DNA of 64,000 bases, taken from positions 33,298,501 through 33,362,500 of the forward strand of contig JAZHRO010000013.1 of assembly GCA_037157565.1 (NCBI GenBank). The letters are read 5' to 3'. Shown here one piece after another: positions 35,134-45,253 of the stretch (its first letter is position 1; every line of letters starts with the position of its first letter). This DNA is from Thalassia testudinum. Its lineage: Eukaryota; Streptophyta; Magnoliopsida; Alismatales; Hydrocharitaceae. The translations under genes were made by a program, and so were the position numbers. The notes beneath the pieces are model-generated. The model did no database searches. It saw only the letters and a program-made list of their open reading frames with translations, and was not told the DNA's origin.

Positions 35134-36229
35134 TTCCCGGGAGGGTCATGCGCCCTCTTCAGAATAAATACGGTGTGTGCAATAAGAGGGACTTATTCCA
35201 GTCAAGTCATCGAGAGTCCAACCAATGGCTCTGCGATGTTGCTAAAGCACAGTAATCAGACAGGATTCCTGATCAGGTGTGAGCTTGGAGTTTATAATCA
35301 TAGGAAATGTTTGATTAGAACCCAAGAAGACATATTTAAAATGATCGGGAAGGGGTTTGAGTTCAAGAATGGGGTTATCAGCAGCAGCGAGTGATTCAGA
35401 GTGAGTATGAGGTACAAGGATAGGAGTTATGGGTTTGTCCATCTCAATGTATGCCTCCTCTAATTGCGGTTCAAGATTCTCTTGTGGTTGATGAGGAATG
35501 ATCATGTTGCCCTCAAGTTGTGGTTCATCAACCAGAGCTCTAACATCACAGATTTGTTCAAGGACACCGCAACTGATCCCTTGTTGGGCCTTAAAGATAT
35601 CAATTTTGAGAGTCTGATTCCCAAATTTCAGTTCTATTTGGCCCTTTTCACAACTTATGTTGGCCCTTACAGTGGCCAGAAAAGGTCTCCCTAGTATGAT
35701 TGGTGTATCCCTTGGGTTCTTAGGTGCATCCATATCTAAGACTATGAAGTCTACAGGGAAGTAGAAATCCCGCACCCCTACAAATAACATCCTCAAGAAT
35801 CCCTTTTGGTGACTTGATAAATCGATCTGCTAACTGTAGTGTCACCTCGATCGGTTTTAGCTCATATTCTTCTAGATGGTTGAGTAAGGATGTGGGTATC
35901 AAGTTTATGGAGGCACCTAAGTCTAACAATGCTCTATCGAACTGGGTTTCACCGATCTTACATGAAATCAGGGGAGTGCCTTGGTCTTTTGCCTTGGGTG
36001 GGAGTCTACTCAGGATTACAGAGCTGGCTTGCTCTGACAGTACAATTGGACTCCCACTCTTGATTCTCGGCTTACGCTGAGGTGTACACACGTTCTTCAA
36101 AAATCGTACGTAAGCCGGTACGTGGCGGATTGCATCCATCAAGGGGATGTTTATTTGGACCTGCTCAAAGAGCTTGACCAGGTCCTCCTCAGGAGCCACG
36201 GGTTTGGTTGTCCTCTTTCCCTTGGTCAA
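35134..36229 (-). pseudogene. Element C: aspartic protease and linkers
   Basis: The minus strand from 36229 encodes the KGKRTTKPVAPEEDLVKLFE linker, the protease with active site DLGAS in FDRALLDLGASINLIPTSLL, and FLATVRANISCEKGQIELKF. A frameshift near 35780 joins two frames (35720-36229 and 35242-35796). This is the least damaged protease in the window. Confidence 0.8.
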
Positions 36230-38018
36230 GGCCTCGGGAAATGGAACCTTGGTTGGTTCCTCTAGGATAGGTCCAGGTTTGTGATCTGGGACAGGGATAG
36301 GAACATCCTGGATGACTGCCCTAGGATTCGGGTCACTACCAGGCTTGGAGTGGTCTGGATAAGGTGGATCTTGGGTTGCCTTACCACTACAAGTTGTTAC
36401 AGAGTTAAGTCATGCCTAGTTCTGGTTGGGGGTTGGTAGAATGGGCTGCTACTGTTGATAACCCGCATAAAAAGTTGAAGCTTCCATCCCGTCAGGTGAA
36501 GGAATAGAAGGGGCCTGATAAACCATGTGTGCTTGGCCCGGGTTTGGGTTCATAACGCGCCGTTGGGCCGGCACGCTATCAGGATTAGGTAGAGGCTGAG
36601 AAGGAGGCGTGCCTGGTTGGCGAGAATTTGCCAACTGGGCAAGTTGATTTCGGACCTCTGTGATTTCGTCCTTGTTTTTGAATAGCCGCATTCATTCTCT
36701 GAATGTCAGCCAAAGTCTGGAGGATGAGGGACATTTGGTCTTGGTTTGGCCCAGATGGATAAGTGGGGTTGGGCCAAGGCTGAGGCGGCTAATAAGGACG
36801 AGGTGCTGGTGGACAGGGCTGAAAGGGTGGTCTTGGATTCTGGGAATTCCCTGCCCACTGGAAGTTGGGATGGTTTCGCCATCCAGGATTGTAGGTATTG
36901 GAGAATGGGTCATTCTGGATGGCGTTGAAGTCCTCTCAAGTCTGAGGAGCCTCAGAAAAGTCAGAGAATCGGGGAGTAGAGCTCCCCTGGCTAGAATAGA
37001 AAGGATCGGAGGTTCCTCCGATCCGAGAGTTAGATGGGGGTGGATACGAGTCCACCCCGAGAGAAGGTCGGTGGAAAATGTTCTACACAGTCTCCCATGC
37101 GGGAGGAGGCTGTGTGAAGGAGTTCTGCGCAGAGGTGGCTCGCTGCAAATGCTGAGTCAGCTCATCCACCTTCTTCTCAATAATAGAGACCTTGTCCAAT
37201 AGACTGGACATTAATTCCAGGTCGACTGATGCTGACAGGCCCTGCATCTCTTGTGCTCCCCTAATGTTCGTCGCTGCGCGGGTATTCATCCTGTCAAATA
37301 GTCCCATGGAGTCATTATTGATGGAGTTCTCGCACATATTCTCGAGAATCTCCCACACGGTGTCCTCATGTTAACCCATGATATTCCCTCTGCAAGTTGC
37401 ATTGATGAACAGTCTAATATCCTCACGGAGTCCCTGGTAAAAAGATTGGACTTGTTCCCATTTAGGATATCCGTGATGGGTGCACTTTCTCATGAGATCC
37501 TGAAAATGATCCCATGCCTCATGAAGAGGTTCTCCCATCTGTTGCGTGAAGTGAGTAATCTGATGGCGCAAGGCATTGGTCCGACCAACGGGGAAGAACT
37601 TTTTCAAGAACTCGAACTGAAGTTCCTCCCAAGTGTTGATCGAACTGGTCTGGATCTAATTCCAATGGGCTGCCTTGTCCATAAGAGAGAAAGAGAACAT
37701 CTTCATGAGTAAGATATCCCGATTATAAGCATCTGACCCGAAAGTCTGGGCCAGATGCCTTAGCTGTTTGATGTGCTGGAATGGGCCTTCAGAATTAAGC
37801 CCATGGAATTTAGGTATGGCATGAATCATGTTGGGCTTCAGTTCAGAATCAGGTCCTCCAGTCGGGATTCTGACTCGAGGCTCAATTGCCACAGCAGCGG
37901 GATTATAGTGATCTCGCATCATGGGACGCTACGGTGGGTTCATGAAGTTCTGGAAGAGGTCATTAAGTCGCTGGAGCTGGTGCTCAAAATTATTCTCTTC
38001 CTCAACTGGCTGAGCCAT
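36230..38018 (-). pseudogene. Element C: Athila-type gag, decayed
   Basis: The start codon is at 38018 on the minus strand. Pieces: PNMIHAIPKFHGLNSEGPFQ (37922-37656), KKFFPVGRTNALRHQITHFT and LHEAWDHFQDLMRKCTHHGY (37607-37371), MCENSINNDSMGLFDRMNTR (37358-37083), then the Pro- and Gln-rich part and TRPGQAHMVYQAP-like text near 36520. Stops and frameshifts separate them. Layout matches gag of A and B, and no insertion equivalent to L is present. Confidence 0.8.
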
Positions 38019-39085
38019 TGTGGAAGAAGAAGGTGAGTTGGGTTCAGAATCAGAGGAGAGGTCTATGTGAAGAGTTGGTTGCACAAACAAAGGTACCGAG
38101 GCTCGGCCTCAGGGAGAGTGAATTTCTAGAGGAGGTTTCAAGGACCTCCTACCAAACATTCACTGATGGTTTAGACGAGGTTAACAGGTGCTGGACCCAA
38201 TCAAGACACCCAAAATGTTGGGTGACTATAGAGGTTCGGGGCGGATGGTACCCCTTAATCAGAAGGTCGTCCACCTGAGAATTACCTGGGCAGCCAAAGA
38301 GGGTGAGTCCCGGGAAGACCCCTACACGGTAGAGCGCCACCACGGGTTACAGGGTTTCCCCCACCCAACCTCTCTTGTCACTGAGATTCCAGGTAGACCA
38401 GAATGGAGACCTTGACCTCTTAAGTCTACCACTTTTAATTAGGATCAAGGTGCTTAGGGTTTCACTTGAACTTTAACCTTTTGAGTGCAAAGAGTAACCT
38501 AATTTTAAGGGTTGGTTAATCCAAGGGATCAACTTCACCTATTAGTTCCTTTAAGAGCTTATTAGGTCTTATCTTTTAAGGTTCAAGTGACTTAAGAGCC
38601 GGATTGCTTAGGGTTTCTCTTAATAGATGTTTTCCAGCAATGGTTTGGGCACACTTCTTTTGGGAATTCTCAATTCTTGATTAGAAAGTGTGTCTCTAAA
38701 ACCATAGCGTTGAGTCTTAAGTTGGCACTAATTGGTCCAGTTAGTTGCCTCAAGATTTGGTAATTAGGGCTCAAGCAAGAAGGTTTTAGCCCTAAATACC
38801 TTTCGTGGATGTACAGATAGAATGTGTTGAAATTTGAAAACAGGCAACTTCTGTGATTTACTAGGTATGGACGACAGGTTATTCCTAAATTGCTCTTTCT
38901 TTTTCTTCCTCTTTAGAATTTTAGGGGCTTAAAAGAGAGGATAGAAAATTACCTGTCCCCTGGCGTGGTTGTTGTGCGGCTACTTGTTTCCTTATTGTTT
39001 CCCTATGCCTACACAACAAAAGAGAAGAGCTTAAGTCAGTAGTAAATCAAAAATTGTGAATAAATAGCTTCTAGAATGGCCGTTG
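38019..39085 (-). mobile_element. Element C: untranslated leader
   Basis: About 1.07 kb between gag and primer site, homologous to the leaders of A and B. No coding frame is supported. Confidence 0.7.
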
Positions 39086-39104
39086 CTCCCCGGCAACGAT
39101 GCCA
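39086..39104 (-). other. Primer-binding site of element C
   Basis: The minus strand reads TGGCATCGTTGCCGGGGAG, one change from the E-type site in the first ten bases. It follows the LTR end CCA (complement of 39110-39112) and a GTTTT spacer. Confidence 0.75.
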
Positions 39105-39109
39105 AAAAC

Positions 39110-41830
39110 TGGTCGAGTCGTAGTTTGCAGTATTTTAATGATATATTCGTCGCAGTATATTACAAAAAATGATCACCAGTTTAATTTATTTATTACTCGA
39201 GATTTAGATTATCCCGAGGTCGAACTCAAGGAGCACACATCATTCTAGAAACATATAAGTTCACAATACTGTTACAAAAATTTAAGAGAGAGAGAGTGAG
39301 CAAAAATTTCCCTTTTTCTTCTTCTCTCCTTTCTCTTGACTTCTTCTTCTCTCTTTTCGCAATGTGCATCTTTTCCTTCAGCAGTTGCGGTTCCTTTCTT
39401 TCTCTTTTCCTTCCCTTCTTTCTCTTGGCTTCTTCTTCTCCCTTCCCTTACTGTGCCTTCTCTTCTTCAATCAGCTTCTCTGCCTTCTTCTTCTCCTCTG
39501 CTGCAGTTCTTTTTCATTTCCTTTTCTCTGCTGATGCTTCTTCTTCTTTCTTCTCAACTTCTCCTTGCAGCAGCTCCTCCTTAACCTTCTTCTTTCTTCT
39601 TTGCGTCTAAGTCCTCGCCTCCTTCTTTCTTCTTCTTCTTGCGGCCAAGTCTTCGCCACTTCCCTTCCTTCTCTTCTTCACCTGCTCCCTACACACATGC
39701 GAATGCAAAACCTACCCCTACCCTTTCCCGCATCTCTCTCTCTCTGAATCTCTCTTTGGTACGCTCTCCTAAGGTCGGGTAATCGGGTCAAGTCGCATGC
39801 CCGAGTCAAGGCGCATCGGCATGGGTGGTACACGAGGAGTGCATAGGCAGGATAGTCGGGTCGGGTAACCAAGTCCGCGTGGGCAATGCCGCAGACGAGG
39901 TGTGTGAATAGGTGAGGGACCTCACCCCTGTGTGACTTGAGGCGAATAGCCTCAGTCACTTTTTCACTTTATACTGATGCAGGCGTGCGTCAACTTCCGA
40001 GGTGGGACTAAAGTCCCACCTTCGTTTTTAGGCATCTGCGGGAGGAAGGTTCGTCCAATTGGGGCAGCGACAGAGGCCTGCGACCCCAATTTTGAACCTG
40101 AGTGTGTACGCGAGGAGGTTCCGCACCTGCTGGTCCTGGGCTCCTGGAGTGCTGCAGCCTGGAGCAGCTTGCGAAGCAGCTCCAACCCGCTCGTTAATGG
40201 CGGTGAGCCGCGCTGTCCCTGAAACACGCACACGACCTCGTGGCCTTGTCAAATACCTTGGGCGGCTTCGCCACAGTGTGGCGAAGGTGCAGAGGTTGTC
40301 GGAGTGGTGCGAGGGTGTCTGTGTGAGTGTGCCCAGGACACACTGTGTGCGTGAGAGTGGGTGTGTTCAGGGGGTGTGGAGTGGTAAATGGAGTGCGGAT
40401 TTAGGGTTAGTGAGGTGTCGCAGTGCTTAAGGGGTAGCTGGCGAGGCGGATGGAGGCGTGGAGCGGCAGGAACACCTCTCCGGAGGGCGACCAAAGATGG
40501 AGAAGGTGGCGATGGACAGTGGTGGTCGGTGGGTGGAAATAGCAAATTAATTAGGGGGAAATAAAGAAGAGAGTAAGGGGAAAAGTGTTTACCTACTTAA
40601 CTGATGAAGGGGAGGAGGAGGTGCTCGGCGCGTTCCTGCCAACGCTGGAGATGAAGATGCCCAGAGGGGGGGTAACGGCGACGAGGAGGAGGTCAGGAAG
40701 GTGCCAGCTGGTGCGGCCTGTCACAGGAGGATGAGGCGGAGTGTACTCTGCTGTAGGTATGGCAGCAGAGCGACGAAGGAGAGGAGGAAGGGTCACCGGA
40801 GCCTGCGAGCGCGTGACCGGAGGAGGAGGAGACGAAGTTTGGGGGTTTTCCTCGGCCAAAACAGGCTTGAGACAACCGGAAACCCCTGCCGTCCCTTAAA
40901 TAGTAGCCGGTGAGAAGAGGGTCTCGAGGAGAGATCATGGAGAGCTTGCCGGAGAAGGGCCGGAGAAGAGACCCATTCCTCTCGCGCGTTCACACGAGAG
41001 GAATGGGCAATGGCAGGACATGGGAAGGGGTCCTTGCGAAAGAGGACGACGCAGGGAACCCCCCTTTCATTTCTGAGAGCGGCTCCCATACCGTGAGCTG
41101 CGCCATCCTCCACGCAAGGTCGCCGGAGGTATGGGCAGCTGCGTGGGGTGGCAGAGGGACCATTCTGTAAAGAACGAAAGGGAAGCTGGGGGCCCAAATG
41201 CAAGGGTTCAAAAAGATAAGGGTCGAAAAGTAATTCAAGAGGACCAATTTGTAAAGTAGGTCAATATGGCCTTCCCATAGGTCCAAATTTTGGTATAAAC
41301 CTAATTTGGACCTAAGGAATCCAATGGTGAAGTTTTATTTTAGGTTTGACCACGTTTGACTGGTCAATTTGCATAAAAACCCAAATTAGGTCAAAAATTG
41401 GGTATGGTTCTCAATTTAGATCAAGACAGGTTCTACTGGCCAAATTGAAGGTTCTAAACCCTAGGGGATATTTTTCCATGAATTTTAGAAGGTGTATTTG
41501 ACTTTTATCTTGCCAGAAACATTGTAAATTAAAGCAGGTTTGTTTTTAGGATTACAGAATGTCATTTAATTCCTAGAGGTTGCTATAACCCTTTTCGGAT
41601 CAGGTCATCCCACTTTCTTCCTTATTAAGCCCATTTGACCTGTGTTTAGACCCGTAGACACCCCTTTTGCATACTGCATTGGTAAAATTGTAATTTTACC
41701 CCTTGTGAATTATTTTATTCTTAAATTTAGAATTCTCTAATTTAGGCTTTCCCTTAGGTTTTGTAGGAGCTTTTGAACACTTATTTAGATCAAAATGTGC
41801 TAGTTAGGGTTCATGATGAGGCTCTCATCA
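39110..41830 (-). mobile_element. Element C: 5' LTR, uninterrupted
   Basis: This is the cleanest full LTR attached to an Athila body, 2,721 bp. On its own strand it begins TGATGAGAGCCTCATCA (41814-41830) and ends CGACCA. It serves as the reference for the split LTR of A. Features: second palindrome (41103-41133), TATA-adjacent palindrome (40972-41007), TATA-like TTAAATA near 40896, GGTGGGACT hairpin (40001-40020), and a long pyrimidine-rich plus strand (39280-39690). The GACGTC hairpin expected near 39600 is not recognisable. Its outer edge abuts the middle of B's 3' LTR (TCACCCGCTT), so C jumped into that LTR. Confidence 0.8.
40972..41007 (-). promoter_or_regulatory. Palindrome upstream of the TATA box in LTR C
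   Basis: CCCATTCCTCTCG (40972-40984) and CGAGAGGAATGGG (40995-41007) pair perfectly over 13 bp. In LTR A the corresponding pair at the fifth-sixth base is mismatched (T opposite C), here it is T-A. Confidence 0.65.
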
Positions 41831-42528
41831 TCACCCGCTTCACCCGGCCTCATCTGCGACCACCCCCCGCAGACCTGGCCTGACCCGTATACCCGACCTG
41901 CACTCCTCGCCCACCACCGCACGTCGGTGGGCCTGGTCCCGAGCGCGTACACCCGACCCGTATACCTGCGAAGGCTTTGGGAGAGTGAACCTGAGAGAGA
42001 AATAGAAAGAGAGAGACACTGGGAGGGTAGGGGTTAGGTTTTGCCTAACCTTACACTATGCAGGGAAGTAGGAGAAGAAGAAAAGTGAAGGAGCGGCTGA
42101 ACACTTAGCTGCACAGAGGAGCAGAAGCAGAAGAGAAGGAGGAGGGAGTGCAGCAGAGAAGAAGAGACGCAGCTAAAGAAAAAGAAAGAAGACAAGAGCA
42201 AAAGCTGAAGAAAGAGAAGCCGTAGAGAAGAAGAGAAGAAGCCAAGAGGAAGAAGAACCAGCAGAAGCACTGTAGCAAGTGGCAGTTTAAGTCGTCTGAC
42301 ATTGAAGTTAGACATCTGGAGAGAGAAAGACAGAGGAAGAAGGAAGAAAAGAAGACAAGAAAAATTTTATTCCCTTTCTCTAATTTTTTTGTAAAACAGT
42401 ATATATCCGGATTATAAATTGTGATTTTGTACGCTTCTAAAATCAAGTGTTGCTCCCTGAGTTCGACCTCAAAAGTTTCCTATTTTTCGAGTAATAAAAA
42501 CAAACATACTTGCTGGAACCGAACAGCA
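41831..42528 (+). mobile_element. Element B: remaining end of the 3' LTR
   Basis: This 698-bp block matches 24680-25382 of B's 5' LTR closely, including the purine-rich tract, the GACGTC-type hairpin (42291-42316) and GTTCGACCTC at about 42460. It ends GAACAGCA and is followed by GAAGG, near-identical to GAACG before B's 5' LTR. Its upstream part was lost or replaced by C. Confidence 0.75.
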
Positions 42529-42533
42529 GAAGG

Positions 42534-43364
42534 CGAACATGTGGCGCACAGAGGTGTGTCTGGTCAGGTGGTGCGGCGAACGTGGGGATGCATGCGCGTG
42601 TCCACGCGTCGTTGTACACAGGTCTAATAAGGCAGTGTGGCTCGCGTTTTACAATCGGACGACTAAGGTGAACTGCGAGCAAACATGAGAGATGAAGATT
42701 CAAAGGCGGTTAGCGACGCGCTCTCAACCACACGATCACGATCTGAAGGCCCAACGCACGCCATGTGGCGCAATCTGAGGCGACGTGCATGTGTAAGGTG
42801 TTATGAAGGTATCTTGGGATGCAATCTAATTCGTTGATTTCTCGATTGATGGATTTGATGGCTCCATGGGTGTTGCACAAGTTAGGGACCTAAATACCAG
42901 TTTTTCCTCTCATTTTTGCTGTAAAAAGGACCCTAGAGCTCTCATTTGAAGGCATCTCATCCATCAGTGAACAGATCTCTTCCTCCATCTATCCCTCCAG
43001 ACATCTCCAAGTGATCTCTTCCTCTAAGGCATCCATCAAGATCACCTTGGTGCTTTGCTGCTACTCTCCCCAATCTCTCCAAAGGCTACCAAGAACCACC
43101 CTTGGTGCCCTTGTTCTAGTAGATAAATCGTTGTTTTAGTTCTAGTTTTTCTAGTAATTCTTCTAGTTCTACTTATTCTTCTGTCTAAACAGCTTGATGA
43201 CTATCTAAATAGATTTGCATTATGTAAATATTATATTATTTTAGTTCTAGTTAGTTCTAAATCTGTATTACAATCAAGTCATTTTCTGCCTCCCTCAGTT
43301 TGACTGGGACTCACTATTTTATTATATTTATTTGTTTAGACGTATTTTCGCACTATATTACAAA
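42534..43364 (+). mobile_element. Element I: right part, ending in an LTR
   Basis: This sequence continues past B. It ends with TCTGCCTCCCTCAGTTTGAC and GTATTTTCGCACTATATTACA, a layout like plant Ty3/gypsy LTR ends but different from the Athila LTRs here. Its 5' part is GC-rich and rich in CG-containing palindromes such as GCATGCGCGTG. Family unknown and the outer boundary approximate. Confidence 0.4.
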
Positions 43365-44144
43365 CAAAGACATAATCCTCTTTCCTGGGATTCTTAAGGC
43401 CTATCTGTAGACTTAAAAGCCTCTAAAAACTCTCAAAAATCTTTAAAATTTGTAGCAAAGGAATAACAGGTTGTTTTAAGGTCAAAACAACTCTTAATCC
43501 CATTAAAACTCTAAGTTTTAGCCTTTCGTCTTATATATATACCATTACTTAGCCTAAATGAGCATATTTCTTTTTTTTTATCTAAATGCCTAAATAGATC
43601 CATAAAAAATATTCTCTTTAATTTTTTGTCATCTTTTAAGCCTTTTGTTGTCTCGTCTATGATATAAGAATAAAAAAAATGTCATTATTTAAAAAATATA
43701 AAAAATGTCTCAATTTACTAACTTTATGAAATAAATAATAAAAAATAACAATAATTAAGCACATGATTTATATGAAATTATTACTCAATTACTTTTCCTT
43801 TCCCTCTTATTCCTTTTACATTTTATTTTACAAGTTCTACACGTTGTTATCACGTGAAAATTGGTACAATGCTTCCTTTTTTTTTAATTAAAATGGGAGT
43901 TACTTTTATTCATTATCACTCTTTGGAGGTAAAAGAAAAGGACACGAAGATTAGATCAAAATCTACTCTTACAAGAGAAAATAAGACGGACCACAACTCG
44001 TAACCTTACAACAGATCTAAATAAAAAATCAGGCAAGACCCCCCTAAATCAAAACATAAGGAAACTGCAGCTTATCCAAAAAGATAATGCCCCGAATACG
44101 ATAAGGAAGGTCAGAATAATGATAATTGTGGGAGGAAGTGACAC
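43365..44144. other. AT-rich intergenic DNA
   Basis: No gene, LTR terminus or repeat was recognised in this stretch. Confidence 0.6.
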
Positions 44145-44500
44145 CTATATGTACCAGATGGAGTGATAGCTTATTCGCCTCAGCACATATGAAGTTGAGA
44201 GAATTAATGTGATGCCTAAACTGCTAAAGCTTGAAATAATCCTTCCTAATGTTCCACGAAACAAGGATCTTCTCATTCCACCAATTATATAACAATGAAG
44301 AATATGTATCAATATGGAGAGTAGAATCACAAGGCAAAAGACTGATGGCATGGATGATAGCATCAATAATAACCTTCTCTTTGATACCCGTATCAATCCT
44401 GCAAGATGCGCCAATAACGAAGTCTCCTTTGAAATCACGAGCAACCCTTCCAACCTTAAAAAAAGAGCCATTAGCTACGATACTTTGGTTGTTTTATTAC
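44145..44500 (-). pseudogene. RNase H-like domain remnant
   Basis: On the minus strand one frame reads ANGSFFKVGRVARDFKGDF, then HIDTYSSLLYNWWNEKILVS and LNFICAEANKLSLHLVH. The order (Gly-rich start, RDFKGDFVIGA, a central DTYSSLL in place of DS.., and a final AEANKLS..LVH) resembles the RNase H domain at the end of plant LINE-type retroelements and related nuclear RNase H-like proteins. No neighbouring reverse transcriptase was seen, so this is a fragment. The 108-residue frame at 44145-44471 is a different frame of the same strand and not the real one. Confidence 0.45.
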
Positions 44501-45253
44501 TTCTACTAATTTTCTTAAAATTTTAAATTAACGTAAAATCATTTCTGCATAAATTATATTTAGGTCCCTATATATACTACTTACTAGTCCTTATCTTTCG
44601 GTTTCAATTACTTTCTCTTAATCAAAAATATTAACAAAATCTTAAAATTCTAAAATATAAAAAATACATCAATGTAGATAGGTAATTAACGATTTGGCTG
44701 ATTTGTTTTCCTGGACTTGGGCTCCCAACATATGTGGTCGGTGCTTTTCTATATTTAGGAGTTTGAAATTAATTAAATGGTCGTTGTTTCGCAGCACAAC
44801 GACGATTATCATTCATAGGACCTTGTGATCATAGAACAAATGTGGTTGAAGCATTAATTTGTGGAACTATTCTCCGGCATACTTCAGTTATTGTTTGTTT
44901 CCTTAATGTTTTCCCTATGTTTTTAATGGAAATAATTGAGAAAAAAAAGTTTCAGATGTTATAATGGAAATGAAATTGTTAGGTTAAACTTGTAATTGCC
45001 ACACTTGGGAGTCTGGGAATCCGGTGACAGAATGAGAGGCAAAAACGCAATTCCCAACGATGGTAACGGAACTCTTTGGAATTACAAAAGTGATACAATT
45101 TTTCTAGAAGCAACGTAATATTTTTCTTGCAAAATTTGGTTCCTGTGGTAAACATGCTGACTGACTAGCAAGGATCTTGCTGCACGTTAAGGTAATCTTC
45201 TAACTCTTCCCAAGGTACGTAATAGCTTCTTAAAATTTTCGTACAAGTGCCTT
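44501..45253. other. Intergenic DNA
   Basis: AT-rich, no gene or repeat recognised. Confidence 0.55.

Larger units (their letters stand above)
20450..42528 (+). mobile_element. Element B: Athila-type Ty3/gypsy retrotransposon with nested insertions (composite span)
   Basis: The plus-strand order is 5' LTR (20450-25382, split by solo LTR K), primer site, leader, gag (split by solo LTR L), protease, reverse transcriptase and RNase H up to 33612, then inverted element C, then the end of the 3' LTR (41831-42528). The 5' and 3' LTR copies of the last 0.7 kb look about 94% identical by eye, supporting one element. The outer flanks are GAACG and GAAGG, a 5-bp duplication with one difference. Integrase, the end of pol and most of the 3' LTR are missing. 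Confidence 0.75.
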
